Origin: Lentisphaerota bacterium
Lineage (GTDB): Bacteria > Verrucomicrobiota > Lentisphaeria > Victivallales > UBA1829
NCBI GenBank assembly: GCA_015061915.1
Contig: SUVR01000018.1
Coordinates: 1-38,238, forward strand
Direction of reading: 5' to 3'
DNA length: 38,238 bases
The position numbers and the translations under genes are program-made. Positions within the stretch are counted from its first letter, which is position 1. Each line of letters starts with the position of its first letter. Positions 17,387-25,860 of this stretch are shown here, in pieces. The notes under the pieces were generated by a model. That model ran no database searches, was not told the origin of the DNA, and saw nothing but the letters and a program-made list of their open reading frames with translations.

Positions 17387-18787
17387 TTATTTCCAGAAAT
17401 CGGTGTCTTCTTTTACGCCGTTTTCCGATGCAATGTAAGTGGGATCTTTCCCTGCTTTCCGCTGTGCCACATAATTCTGCAGTGCACGGTACGCCACACC
17501 GCCGATGATGATACACACCGGGATATTGATAAACGCCAGAATACACTGGGCAATATCCGCGATCCCCCATGCCAGGTCGATCTGCAATGCCGCCCCGAAC
17601 AGGATCAGCAGTGCCCCGATCATCCGGCTGAAGTCAAGCACCGCTTTGCCCGGGCGTCTGCCGAAAATATAGCTCAAACTATTTTCCACATAGTAGAAGT
17701 TCCCCAGCAGCGTGGTGAACGCAAAAAGGATCATCGCCGCCGCGATGAAGTACGGTCCGATCATGCCGAAAGTGGACTGCAGGGCAGCCTGAACATAGGG
17801 CGCTCCAGCCGCGTTTGCCGTGGGAACGATCCCGGAGGAAAGGCACATCAGGGCGGTGGCTGTACAGATCAGGTTCGTATCAATGAACACGGAAAGCATC
17901 TGGACAAGCCCCTGCTTCACAGGGTGGGAGACATCCGCAGCGGCGGCGGCGTTCGGCGCAGAACCGATACCGGCTTCATTGGAGTAGAGTCCCCGCTTCA
18001 TCCCCAGGATCAGCACCGATCCGGCAAAACCGCCGAAGATCGCTTCAAAGTCAAAGGCGGACCGGAAGATCAGCCCGAACATCTCCGGAATATTGCTGTA
18101 ATTGATGCAGAGCGCAATAAGTGCGAACCCGATATAAATCACGCCCATCACCGGCACCAGCGTTCCGGTCGTTTTCACCAGACGCTTGTTGCCGCCCATC
18201 ATAGCAAAGAGAAACAGGATCGCCACCACACCGCCGAAAACCCAGCAGGTCACGCCGGGCTTGTAAAAATCAAACACTTCAAAGGCGCTCTGCAGGTTGT
18301 AGGATGCCAGCATATTGTAACCGACCCCGTAGGTAAAGATCAGGGCAATGGCAAACACAATGGCAAGAAATTTGCTTTTGCAGGCGGTTTCAATGTAGAA
18401 AGAAGGTCCACCGTAGCTGCTGCCGTCCGGATTCTTCCGCTTGTAGATCTGGGCAAGTGTGGATTCCACGAAGGCGGAGGCACCCGTGATCAGTGCAATC
18501 AGCCACATCCAGAACACCGCACCCGGTCCCCCGACACAAATTGCAACCGAAACGCCGATAATATTGCCGGTCCCGACACGGGAGGCAGTAGAGATCATCA
18601 ACGCCCCGAAGGAAGAAATGCTTTCCCGGTTTTTCGGTTTCTCCATGACCACCCGGATAGATTCTTTCAGCAGGCGTCCCTGAACAAATTTCGTCCGGAT
18701 CATAAAGTACAATGCACCGCAGAGCAGCACAATGGCGAGGGGAAGATTGGTCAGAGAGAGGAGAAAGTTGTAAATCGTTTCAAGCAT
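17387..18787 (-). CDS. Sodium:alanine/glycine symporter (AGCS family)
   Basis: This 466-residue inner-membrane protein matches the AGCS (alanine/glycine:cation symporter) family in length and order of segments. It has many hydrophobic helices, the conserved STASRVGTGNIIGVSVAI region (about residues 66-83), GGPGAVFWMW (about 86-95) and GLYSNEAGIGSAPNAAAA in the middle, all typical of the family. It should import alanine, glycine or a related small amino acid with sodium. The exact substrate cannot be told from sequence. The ATG follows AAGGA at 7 bases, and a promoter lies just upstream. It appears to be transcribed alone. Confidence 0.93.
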   Translation of the reverse strand: MLETIYNFLLSLTNLPLAIVLLCGALYFMIRTKFVQGRLLKESIRVVMEKPKNRESISSFGALMISTASRVGTGNIIGVSVAICVGGPGAVFWMWLIALITGASAFVESTLAQIYKRKNPDGSSYGGPSFYIETACKSKFLAIVFAIALIFTYGVGYNMLASYNLQSAFEVFDFYKPGVTCWVFGGVVAILFLFAMMGGNKRLVKTTGTLVPVMGVIYIGFALIALCINYSNIPEMFGLIFRSAFDFEAIFGGFAGSVLILGMKRGLYSNEAGIGSAPNAAAAADVSHPVKQGLVQMLSVFIDTNLICTATALMCLSSGIVPTANAAGAPYVQAALQSTFGMIGPYFIAAAMILFAFTTLLGNFYYVENSLSYIFGRRPGKAVLDFSRMIGALLILFGAALQIDLAWGIADIAQCILAFINIPVCIIIGGVAYRALQNYVAQRKAGKDPTYIASENGVKEDTDFWK

Positions 18788-18827
18788 TTTATTTTCCTTA
18801 TGTTACATTTTATCGTTTCACAGAAAT

Positions 18828-18855
18828 AATATAGCATATTTTGCCGTATTTTCAA
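18828..18855 (-). promoter_or_regulatory. Promoter of the AGCS symporter gene
   Basis: Minus strand: TTGAAA (18850-18855), 16 bases, TATATT (18828-18833). The predicted start near 18821 gives a short leader of about 35 bases that includes the AAGGA ribosome site. Confidence 0.7.
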
Positions 18856-18975
18856 CCTGAACGGACAAGAAACACAGCTCAAATTGCTGGATTTGTTTGT
18901 CTGAAATCGTAATTTTATTTTTCTGAAGCTGCAACACTTTAAAATATTGCAATTCTTTCAGCGTCTTTATTGCAA

Positions 18976-19010
18976 AAATAAAAAAGGCTGTCTCCCGGAG
19001 GAAACAGCCT
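18976..19010 (-). terminator. Intrinsic terminator after rpmE
   Basis: Minus strand: AGGCTGTTTCC and GGGAGACAGCCT form a stem, followed by TTTTTTATTTTT. It starts 25 bases after the rpmE stop codon. Confidence 0.88.
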
Positions 19011-19034
19011 GAATTTGCCAGATTTTGCAGAAGA

Positions 19035-19232
19035 TTACTTCTGGTAGCGGCGGCGGAATTTTTCCACGCGGCCGGCAACGTCAACCAGTTTCTGCTTACC
19101 GGTAATGAACGGGTGGCATTCTGCGCAGATACCGACCTTCTGTTCTTTACGGGTGGAATAGATGTCCCAAACTTTGCCGCAGGCGCAAATGACTTTCGCC
19201 GGGCCGTACTCCGGATGGATTCCGTCTTTCAT
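19035..19232 (-). CDS. rpmE: 50S ribosomal protein L31
   Basis: This 65-residue protein is a component of the large ribosomal subunit. [10 protein letters not shown] at the N-terminus and [10 protein letters not shown] followed by [10 protein letters not shown] at the C-terminus match L31. Four cysteines (16, 18, 36, 39) make it the zinc-binding type, not the zinc-free replacement form. The frame can be extended 15 bases to a TTG, but that extension contains the AGAGG ribosome site that serves the ATG at 19232, so the shorter start was chosen. It is monocistronic with its own terminator. Confidence 0.96.
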   Translation of the reverse strand: MKDGIHPEYGPAKVICACGKVWDIYSTRKEQKVGICAECHPFITGKQKLVDVAGRVEKFRRRYQK

Positions 19233-19261
19233 GTGTTTACCTCTCAATCAAAAAATTAAAT

Positions 19262-19290
19262 TTTGTAATTTGCTTTATCCATGTTTTCAA
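19262..19290 (-). promoter_or_regulatory. Possible rpmE promoter
   Basis: Minus strand: TTGAAA (19285-19290), 17 bases, TACAAA (19262-19267). The -10 matches only four of six bases, so this is tentative. Confidence 0.35.
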
Positions 19291-19415
19291 ACGCAAGATA
19301 TACCACCGCAAAATGAAAACGATACAATATATACCATAATCCCTGATTTTCAAATGAAAACTGAATTTTTTTGCCGATTTTTTTCATTTTTCCGCTTTAC
19401 CACGCCTTTTGCCTG

Positions 19416-19443
19416 TTGAAACTTGTCCCGGATATGGTATATT
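19416..19443 (+). promoter_or_regulatory. Promoter of waaG
   Basis: Plus strand: TTGAAA (19416-19421), 16 bases, TATATT (19438-19443). A start near 19450 leaves a leader of about 20 bases holding AGGAAGGA before the ATG at 19470. Confidence 0.72.
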
Positions 19444-19469
19444 ATCCGGACTTGACAGGAAGGACAGAC

Positions 19470-20600
19470 ATGGATCAGAACACCGGAAAACAGACTTTAC
19501 ACTTTGCTTTCGTGCTGTACCGCTATTTTCCCCACGGCGGACTGCAGAAGGATTTTTTGCGGACTCTGCAGGAAGTCCTGTCCCGCGGTCACCGGGTGAC
19601 GGTGTTTCTGGCGAAACAGGAAGCTCCCCTGCCCGATGCGAAAAATCTGGAGGTCATCCTTCTGCCGGTTTCCGGCTGGTCGAACCACGCAAAAATGCGG
19701 TCTTTTTCCAAAAAAGTTCTGCAGGAACTTGCAAAGAAAAATTTTGATAACACCTTGATGTTCAGCCGGTTGCCCGGTGGTGATTTTTATTTCGCCGCGG
19801 ACAACTGTCTTGCTGCTGACTGGTCGAAGCTGCATCACCCGTTGATCCTGAAACTGCTGCCCCGCTACCGGACTTTTCTGTCGTTGGAAAAAGCGGTTTT
19901 ACAACCGGAGTCAAAAACTCATATTCTGGCACTGGTTGAGCAGCAGAAGCGGGATTATCAATCTTTCTATCATACACAGGATGAACGCTTTACCATCCTT
20001 CCTGCCGGAATTGACCCCACCTGCCGCAGACCGGAGAATGTTCCGGTGATCCGTCGGGAGGTCCGGGAACGATTCCACATCCCGCAGGAGGCAATCCTGT
20101 TGATCCAGGTGGCTGCCCAGTTCGGCGTCAAAGGTGTCGATCGCGCCATAGAAGCGATGGCGGAACAGGCACGGACCGATCTCTTTCTGTTGGTTGCCGG
20201 GGGCGGCGAGATTGAAAAATACAAAGCGATCGCCGAAAAACACGGCGTTGCGGACCGGGTCATTTTTGCCGGAGCCAGCAGCGACATTCCCCATCTGATC
20301 GCGGCGGCGGACCTGATGATCCATCCCGCCCGGAAAGAAGCTACGGGGACCGTGATCGTAGAATCGCTGGCTGTCGGCGTGCCGGTGATCGCTTCCGCAG
20401 CTTGCGGTTATGCGCCTTACGCAGCGGCGATCGACCCGCAGCTGGTCACGCCGGAACCGTTCGTGCAGAATGATCTGAACACATCACTGGCTTATGCGTT
20501 GGACCGTCTGCCCGGTCTGACGGCACAAGTATTGCGTCCCGGCAGGGATTTGGATTTTTACCGTCGCGCCGCCGTTATTGCGGATCTGTTGGAAAAGTAA
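19470..20600 (+). CDS. waaG: Lipopolysaccharide core glycosyltransferase I (WaaG/RfaG-like, GT4)
   Basis: This 376-residue GT-B fold enzyme matches E. coli WaaG along its length as I recall it. Landmarks are YFPHGGLQKDF at residues 19-29, FYFAADNC, RYRTFLSLEKA, ILPAGIDP, FGVKGVDRAIEAM, AADLMIHPARKEATG and CGYA. The GT4 E-x7-E pair is E290/E298. In E. coli the enzyme adds the first glucose to the LPS inner core at the cytoplasmic face of the inner membrane; the sugar used here is not certain. The ATG at 19470 sits 5 bases after AAGGA; a longer in-frame extension upstream has no ribosome site and overlaps the promoter. It is the only LPS gene in the window, so it is not part of a core-assembly cluster here. 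Confidence 0.9.
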   Translation: MDQNTGKQTLHFAFVLYRYFPHGGLQKDFLRTLQEVLSRGHRVTVFLAKQEAPLPDAKNLEVILLPVSGWSNHAKMRSFSKKVLQELAKKNFDNTLMFSRLPGGDFYFAADNCLAADWSKLHHPLILKLLPRYRTFLSLEKAVLQPESKTHILALVEQQKRDYQSFYHTQDERFTILPAGIDPTCRRPENVPVIRREVRERFHIPQEAILLIQVAAQFGVKGVDRAIEAMAEQARTDLFLLVAGGGEIEKYKAIAEKHGVADRVIFAGASSDIPHLIAAADLMIHPARKEATGTVIVESLAVGVPVIASAACGYAPYAAAIDPQLVTPEPFVQNDLNTSLAYALDRLPGLTAQVLRPGRDLDFYRRAAVIADLLEK

Positions 20601-20604
20601 GCGG

Positions 20605-22371
20605 TCAGAAACGGATCTCAAGCAAGCCGGAAGCGGGAAGATCGACCCGGTTCAGCCCCTTCTGAAGCGCAGGCATCCCGACTTTTTCGCCGGTGGTCCT
20701 GAAGGCTGCACAATCAGTTGGCGTTTCCGTCAAATCCAGGATCAATCCGGCTTCACCGGTCCCGTTAATCACAAAACTGGTCTTCTGTTCCGGCGTGATC
20801 CGGACAACCTGCCCTGCCCCGTAAACTGCCGCCACCTGTTTTGCATCATTTTTGGCGATCACAAGGGGATAATTCAGCTCCGGATGATACGGGAACAGCT
20901 CGCCCTTCAACAGAACATCCTTGTTGTCACGGGCAAAATCAAGCCAGAACCGGACCATTTTCCGGTGATCATCCGGCAGATCGGCAAAACGGATCGAGAT
21001 CTGCGGAACGCTGAACAGAATATTCAGGATCTGAAGCGCTGCACTTTCTACGGGCGTTGACATGTTCCATTCCAGCATATCGGAGTGAACAGCAGTATTA
21101 CCGGAAAGCAAACGCAGATCCAGCGTCCGGACCCGATTCAGCAGTACATCCGCCGGACAATCCGCTGCCCGGAACATATTGCCGTACTTCCGGATCGCTG
21201 GTCCGATATAGCTCTGACGGAACTCGATCAGGATCTCCGGTTTCAGTTTGCGGAGACGCGCCATCACGTCCGAAAGCAGCGTATCGACCGCAATCGGCAG
21301 GGAGAGGATGTCACGCCCCGCATAATTTTCTGCGATGGCTGGATCTGCCCCGCGGAACTGGAAAGAGTCGATAAAGTCCAGCTTGAAACCGTCCAGATCC
21401 CACTCCCGGATCGCGGTTTCGTAAGTATTGATCAGAAACTCCCGGACTTCAGGGAATCGGGGGTCCAGCACGGAGGTTTTCAGACCGTCAATATTGAACA
21501 GATACTTCCCGGCGAACCGGCTGTAATTTTTGCTTTCATAACCCATGAACGGCACGGAGTACCAGAGGATGTATTTCATTCCCAGCGCATGGATCTTTGC
21601 CACATGGGCTTTCATATCGGGGAAACGTTTTTTTGTCACTTCCCAGTCGCCGCAGAACGCATAGCCCCGGTTGTTGTCATCGGTCTGCCAGCCGTCATCC
21701 ACGATCACGCCATTGAGTCCGGCTTGCGCAGCAAGGGCACATTCCGCTTCCAGTTCGTGATCAAACAGGTTCTGATGATAGCTGTACCAGGTGGAATAGA
21801 TGGCGTCGAACGCCGCTTCCGGGACGGCGGAAGGCTGGTATTTTTCCATTGCGGCAAACCACGCCGAAACATCCCGGATCGACTCCCCGTAAAAACAGGA
21901 ACGCAGGTCAAGCCGGATCGTTGTTTCGTATTCCGCAAGAGGCGATTCCGGCTGGGAGAACAGTGTAACTTTCATGACAACCGTATTTTCTTCCTCGCTG
22001 TACCCGGCAGCAAGAACGACCGGGCGCATGGCTTCCTCCACGGAAACGGTCATCCGGTTTTCCCCCTTCAGATTGAGAAACGTGACAACCGGTGCGCCCG
22101 TGGCAAGATTCGCCGTAACACCGGCACCCCAGTCCGGCGGGACCGACTTCTGAAAGCCGCTGACCGGCGTCCAACGCACCTGAATATCCTGTTGCGGGAC
22201 ACTCCATACGATCTCGGTTTTCGGCGGAACCTGTGCCAGTTCAGCGGTCAGGCGGAGATGGATCAACCCGATGCCCGGTTCCGGATTTTCCGTCCGGGTA
22301 TCCAGTTTCCAGCCTTCTTCTGCAGCGACAATCTTTGCGGTCAGAATCTTGAAAATATCATTACAGTCCAT
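20605..22371 (-). CDS. GH36-type alpha-galactosidase-like glycoside hydrolase
   Basis: This 588-residue protein carries the clan GH-D (beta/alpha)8 barrel signature. STWYSYHQ starts the barrel, VDDGWQ follows, the nucleophile region is GFKLDF with D332, and the acid/base region is RAADCPAD with D404 as candidate. The N-terminal ~190 residues are a beta-sandwich and the C-terminal ~80 a small beta domain, as in GH36. No signal peptide is present, so it should act in the cytoplasm on imported alpha-galactosides or similar oligosaccharides. Exact specificity cannot be read from the sequence. The ATG follows AAGGA. Its stop is only four bases from the convergent waaG stop, with no hairpin between them. 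Confidence 0.88.
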   Translation of the reverse strand: MDCNDIFKILTAKIVAAEEGWKLDTRTENPEPGIGLIHLRLTAELAQVPPKTEIVWSVPQQDIQVRWTPVSGFQKSVPPDWGAGVTANLATGAPVVTFLNLKGENRMTVSVEEAMRPVVLAAGYSEEENTVVMKVTLFSQPESPLAEYETTIRLDLRSCFYGESIRDVSAWFAAMEKYQPSAVPEAAFDAIYSTWYSYHQNLFDHELEAECALAAQAGLNGVIVDDGWQTDDNNRGYAFCGDWEVTKKRFPDMKAHVAKIHALGMKYILWYSVPFMGYESKNYSRFAGKYLFNIDGLKTSVLDPRFPEVREFLINTYETAIREWDLDGFKLDFIDSFQFRGADPAIAENYAGRDILSLPIAVDTLLSDVMARLRKLKPEILIEFRQSYIGPAIRKYGNMFRAADCPADVLLNRVRTLDLRLLSGNTAVHSDMLEWNMSTPVESAALQILNILFSVPQISIRFADLPDDHRKMVRFWLDFARDNKDVLLKGELFPYHPELNYPLVIAKNDAKQVAAVYGAGQVVRITPEQKTSFVINGTGEAGLILDLTETPTDCAAFRTTGEKVGMPALQKGLNRVDLPASGLLEIRF

Positions 22372-22409
22372 AAAAAATCCTTTTGCTGTTCAACACGGTT
22401 GTTTGCTCC

Positions 22410-22439
22410 ATACAATAGCCCGGTTTTCCGATTTTTCAA
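22410..22439 (-). promoter_or_regulatory. Possible promoter of the GH36 gene
   Basis: Minus strand: TTGAAA (22434-22439), 18 bases, TTGTAT (22410-22415). The -10 is weak and the assignment is tentative. Confidence 0.4.
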
Positions 22440-22489
22440 CGCTCTTCCGCCACATTTTGCCAAAGTCATAAAAAGCGGAAACTTTTTCC

Positions 22490-22517
22490 TTGCAATTTTG
22501 TCGGTTTGTGCTATATT
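22490..22517 (+). promoter_or_regulatory. Promoter of ssrA (tmRNA)
   Basis: Plus strand: TTGCAA (22490-22495), 16 bases, TATATT (22512-22517). Transcription would begin about 8-10 bases before the mature tmRNA end at 22534. Confidence 0.75.
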
Positions 22518-22533
22518 AGATAAACTGCATTAT

Positions 22534-22886
22534 GGGGCCGTTCCGGTTTCGACTGGATGTGCTGAATGCCGGTTGCATGCCGAGGATGATCGTTGGCCTC
22601 GTTAATCATCGGTCAAAAAAATAACAGCGAACGAAGAGTACGCTCTCGCTGCCTAAGTTGCGGCGACGTTTCCTCCCTGACGAACGCTAAGGGAACGAAG
22701 CGCGGACAGCGTTCTGGCTTGAAGGCTCTATCTGGCGGCCCGATAGCGAGATTTCAGCCGGAGCAGTCCCGAAGCCGCCAGTCCGCCGGCCAAGCTGAGA
22801 GACGCAAAACATTCAAGTGCGGAATAAGCATGTAGACACCGTCAGGATGTCATCTCAGGACGGGGGTTCGATTCCCCCCGGCTCCA
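22534..22886 (+). ncRNA. ssrA: Transfer-messenger RNA (tmRNA)
   Basis: The 353-base RNA has a tRNA-like acceptor stem: GGGGCCG (22534-22540) pairs with CGGCTCC (22879-22885), followed by discriminator A. The T arm GGGGGTTCGATTCCCCC is intact. Conserved parts near the 5' end (TTCGACTGGAT, GCATGCCGAGG, TTGGCCTCGT) match known one-piece tmRNAs. The tag frame starts at GCG 22627 and ends at TAA 22654-22656, encoding ANEEYALAA; the AA tail is the usual ClpXP degradation signal. CCA is not encoded and must be added. It rescues ribosomes stalled on broken mRNAs together with SmpB, which is not in the window. Confidence 0.97.
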
Positions 22887-22968
22887 AAAGTTTTTTTATC
22901 CCGGATCAAAAAAAAGACTGTTTTTTTCAAAAATTCTTTCACGCGGACACAAGAAGTCCACTTGCCGA

Positions 22969-22977
22969 TGTTATACT
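22969..22977 (+). promoter_or_regulatory. Possible extended -10 promoter of the orphan cysteine-rich gene
   Basis: TGTTATACT fits an extended -10 element, but no good -35 is present. It would give a leader of about 110 bases. Confidence 0.3.
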
Positions 22978-23093
22978 AAAGCAAAAATGAAGTTAATATC
23001 GCATTCTGACAGGCGAACACGAAACTCGCTGCAAGATTCCAGTTTTTCATTCGCATTTGTTGTAAACATCAGAAACGATCACAGGAGATTATC

Positions 23094-23489
23094 ATGAGAC
23101 ACCATATCAGAAAAAAGAAAGATGGCAGATTTGTTGCAGGTTTCCGGAATCTTGAAGATGCATTGACAGCATTTGAAGAATACGATAAAGACAAGTTTTA
23201 TATCTGTTCACAGGAAACGGTCAAAGAAAAAGACTATATATTTCCAGTTATCAGAGATTTTGACCGGGCTATGGATAAATTGTATTTCTTAAAAGAAAGC
23301 ACGAGATGTTCTCCGATGCAGTATGTAAACTGGTTCTGCTCTTTTTGCTGTCCGCACTTGAAAGCCGGAACAACCGGAATCACGTGCAAAAAAGACACTT
23401 GTATCTTTGGCAGACTGCGGCGTAAGTTCTTTGAGCTGAATCCGGAATATGAACAAAATGCAAAAAACAATACTCCGGATTTTTCGTAA
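23094..23489 (+). CDS. Hypothetical cysteine-rich small protein
   Basis: The 131-residue protein is not recognised. A strong ribosome site, AGGAGA, lies 5 bases before the ATG, which supports expression. The N-terminal half is charged and soluble. The C-terminal half has a cysteine cluster at residues 72, 82, 85, 86, 98 and 103 with H88 nearby, which could bind zinc or an iron-sulphur cluster. There is no signal peptide or membrane segment. It is AT-rich compared with its neighbours and sits just downstream of the tmRNA 3' end, a frequent landing site for integrated DNA. It has no partner gene on its strand; its stop faces the feoB stop, with a shared hairpin between them. Confidence 0.7.
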   Translation: MRHHIRKKKDGRFVAGFRNLEDALTAFEEYDKDKFYICSQETVKEKDYIFPVIRDFDRAMDKLYFLKESTRCSPMQYVNWFCSFCCPHLKAGTTGITCKKDTCIFGRLRRKFFELNPEYEQNAKNNTPDFS

Positions 23490-23490
23490 A

Positions 23491-23527
23491 CAAAAAAACT
23501 GCTGCATTCCCGAAAGTTTGCAGCAGT
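23491..23527 (-). terminator. Strong intrinsic terminator after feoB
   Basis: Minus strand: ACTGCTGCA and TGCAGCAGT form a perfect 9-bp stem around a 12-base loop, followed by TTTTTTT. It lies 30 bases past the feoB stop. The same hairpin may also end the opposing orphan gene, although the T tract on that side is interrupted. Confidence 0.9.
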
Positions 23528-23556
23528 CAAAATTGCTTTTATTTTTGTGATCCGGA

Positions 23557-25860
23557 TCAACCGATAATGGTTGTACCGATCTTCAGGAGCGACCCGACCT
23601 GATAGACGATCGTAGTGATCACCCAAGCCAGCACAAAGAGTCCGGCGCCTTCCATCACAGCCATCTTCCAGGAGTTCAGCTCCCGTTTGATGATCGCCAG
23701 TGTGGCGAGACAGGGGATGGAAAGGAGAGCAAAGAGCATCATACAGAATGCCTGAAGGGGCGTGTACTGCTTGCTCAGAGTGGCACGCAGCCCTTCCGAT
23801 TCTTCATCGGCTTCGCCTTCGGAGTAGAGGATACCCATCTGAGCCACAAAGACTTCCTTTGCAGCCAGCGCACCGATCGTAGCAGTGGAGATCTTCCAGT
23901 CAAAGCCCATAGGAGCAAAGATGGGTTCCAACACCTTGCCGACTCTGCCGGAAACGGTGTATTCCAAAGCTTCGTTCATCTGTGCATTTTCCAGAGCGAC
24001 GATTTCATCGTTCTGTTCCTGAGCGGCATCAACTACAGCCTGCTGGATTTCGCTGAATTCTTTTTCCTCTTCCGCCCAGCCATCCAGAATTTCCTGCGGG
24101 ATCGCTTTTTCTTCCTTCACAGCCTCCAGTTCTTCGCCTTCCAGCAAACCGGTTTCTTCCAGAACTTTGAGCTGCAGATCCGTCAGACTCTTGCTTTCCT
24201 GAACGGCCTCGATCTGCGCGTCATAGTCTTGCGAAAATTCTGTCTTTTCCGGATAGGTGTTGCAGAGATAAAGGATGATACTGGTCGCCAGAATGATCGT
24301 ACCGGCTTTCTGCAGATACATCTTGCTCCGATCCCACATATGGAGCATCATACTCTTGACCGTGGGCATACGGTAGGGCGGCAGTTCCATCAGGTACACT
24401 TCGCCCTCGCCTTTGAACAGAGTGGACTTCATGATCCGGGCGGCGATCAGTGCGATCACGATCCCGATGATGTAAACGATCCACATGGTGAACGCCTGAT
24501 ATTTTTCCGGGAAGAATGCCGGGATCAGCAGCGCGTAGATGGGCAGACGGGCTCCGCAGCTCATCAGCGGCAGGACCATGATCGTGACCGTGCGGTCCCG
24601 TTCGGATTCGATGGTACGGGTCGCCATCACTGCGGGAACCGTACAACCGAAGCCCAGCACCAGCGGCACGAAGGAGCGTCCCTGCAAACCGAACTTCCGC
24701 ATGATCCCATCCATCACAAAGGAAGCACGGGACATATAGCCGGAATCTTCCAGAATGGCAATGGCAAAGAAGAGCAGCAGAATGTTCGGCAGGAACACAA
24801 TCACGCCGCCAACGCCGCCGATGATACCATCCACGATCAGGCTGTTGAAAAATCCTTCCGGCAGAATCCCGCCGACAAATTCGCCCAGCCAGCCGAAGAA
24901 GTTTTCGATCCATTCCATCGGCGGTTCCGCAACAGTAAAGGTAAACCAGAATGTTGCGTACATAATTGCAAGAAAGATGGGGAAACCGAGGAACTTATTG
25001 GTCAGCACGGCATCGATTTTGTCGGAAATTTCTCTGCGGCGTTCCTGCGTAATGGTGATAGTATCCCGGCAGGCACCGGAAAGCATGGCATACCGGCGGT
25101 CCGCCATAAAGGTATCCGCCTCGATTGCGTGCTGATCCAGCAGATGCCGGATCTGGGCTTCCACCTCGTTGTGAACGCTCTGGAACTCATCCAACCGCCA
25201 GACACAGGTATCGTGTTCCAGCAGTTTGATGGCAAAGAAACGGGCGGGGATGTGCTGGTACTTCTCGATTTTCAGCTCATCGATCTTGTCGGCAACCGCC
25301 TTGATTGCATCGTCCACATCGGAGCCGTATGTCAGCATGGGGACGCCGTGATCTTCCAGCTTGGAAAGAGTCCGTGCCAGTTCCTGCAGGAGAGGCTGAA
25401 CCCCGTTGCTGCTGTTGCCGACCGTCTGCACAATGGGAGAACCGAAGTATTTTTCCAGTTTCGGAATATTGTACTTCAGACCTTTTTTCTTGGCATCGTC
25501 CGCCATATTGAAGGTCAGCAGCATGGGGATATGCAGTTCCGCCAACTGGGTGGTAAGGTACAGACTGCGCTGGGGGATCGTGGAGTCGATCACATTGATG
25601 ATCAGGTCGATACCGGGTTTCGTCAGCTCCTGAAACACCACTTCTTCTTCCGGAGAAGAGGAGGAGAGGGAGTACACGCCCGGCAGGTCGATCAGCTCGA
25701 TATTCATACCGTTCAGGGTGAAAGAACCACCCTTGCTTTCCACGGTAACGCCGGGATAGTTGCCAACGTGCTGTCTGGCACCGGTAAGGGCGTTGAAAAT
25801 ACAGGTCTTACCACAGTTCGGATTTCCTGCGAGAGCGATCCGGAATGTTGTTTTATTCAT
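23557..25860 (-). CDS. feoB: Ferrous iron transport protein B
   Basis: This 767-residue inner-membrane protein imports Fe(II). Its cytoplasmic GTPase head has G1 GNPNCGKT (12-19), G2 PGVT (36-39), G3 DLPG (58-61) and G4 NMAD (118-121). The membrane core contains the two conserved gate regions, GFGCTVPAVMATRTIESERDR and LPLMSCGARLPIYALL. A long acidic, helical stretch (about residues 540-637, rich in Glu and Gln) separates membrane segments. The start overlaps the feoA stop by four bases (ATGA), so the two are translationally coupled. The likely control is iron, through the unit that starts near 29570. Confidence 0.97.
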   Translation of the reverse strand: MNKTTFRIALAGNPNCGKTCIFNALTGARQHVGNYPGVTVESKGGSFTLNGMNIELIDLPGVYSLSSSSPEEEVVFQELTKPGIDLIINVIDSTIPQRSLYLTTQLAELHIPMLLTFNMADDAKKKGLKYNIPKLEKYFGSPIVQTVGNSSNGVQPLLQELARTLSKLEDHGVPMLTYGSDVDDAIKAVADKIDELKIEKYQHIPARFFAIKLLEHDTCVWRLDEFQSVHNEVEAQIRHLLDQHAIEADTFMADRRYAMLSGACRDTITITQERRREISDKIDAVLTNKFLGFPIFLAIMYATFWFTFTVAEPPMEWIENFFGWLGEFVGGILPEGFFNSLIVDGIIGGVGGVIVFLPNILLLFFAIAILEDSGYMSRASFVMDGIMRKFGLQGRSFVPLVLGFGCTVPAVMATRTIESERDRTVTIMVLPLMSCGARLPIYALLIPAFFPEKYQAFTMWIVYIIGIVIALIAARIMKSTLFKGEGEVYLMELPPYRMPTVKSMMLHMWDRSKMYLQKAGTIILATSIILYLCNTYPEKTEFSQDYDAQIEAVQESKSLTDLQLKVLEETGLLEGEELEAVKEEKAIPQEILDGWAEEEKEFSEIQQAVVDAAQEQNDEIVALENAQMNEALEYTVSGRVGKVLEPIFAPMGFDWKISTATIGALAAKEVFVAQMGILYSEGEADEESEGLRATLSKQYTPLQAFCMMLFALLSIPCLATLAIIKRELNSWKMAVMEGAGLFVLAWVITTIVYQVGSLLKIGTTIIG

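Noticed and set aside
22593-22835. Open frame within the tmRNA gene
   Set aside because: The region is structural RNA; only the nine-codon tag (22627-22656), in another frame, is translated.
22860-23093. Possible duplicated attachment site after the tmRNA
   Set aside because: I looked for a second copy of the tmRNA 3' end downstream and saw none in the window; no integrase gene is present.
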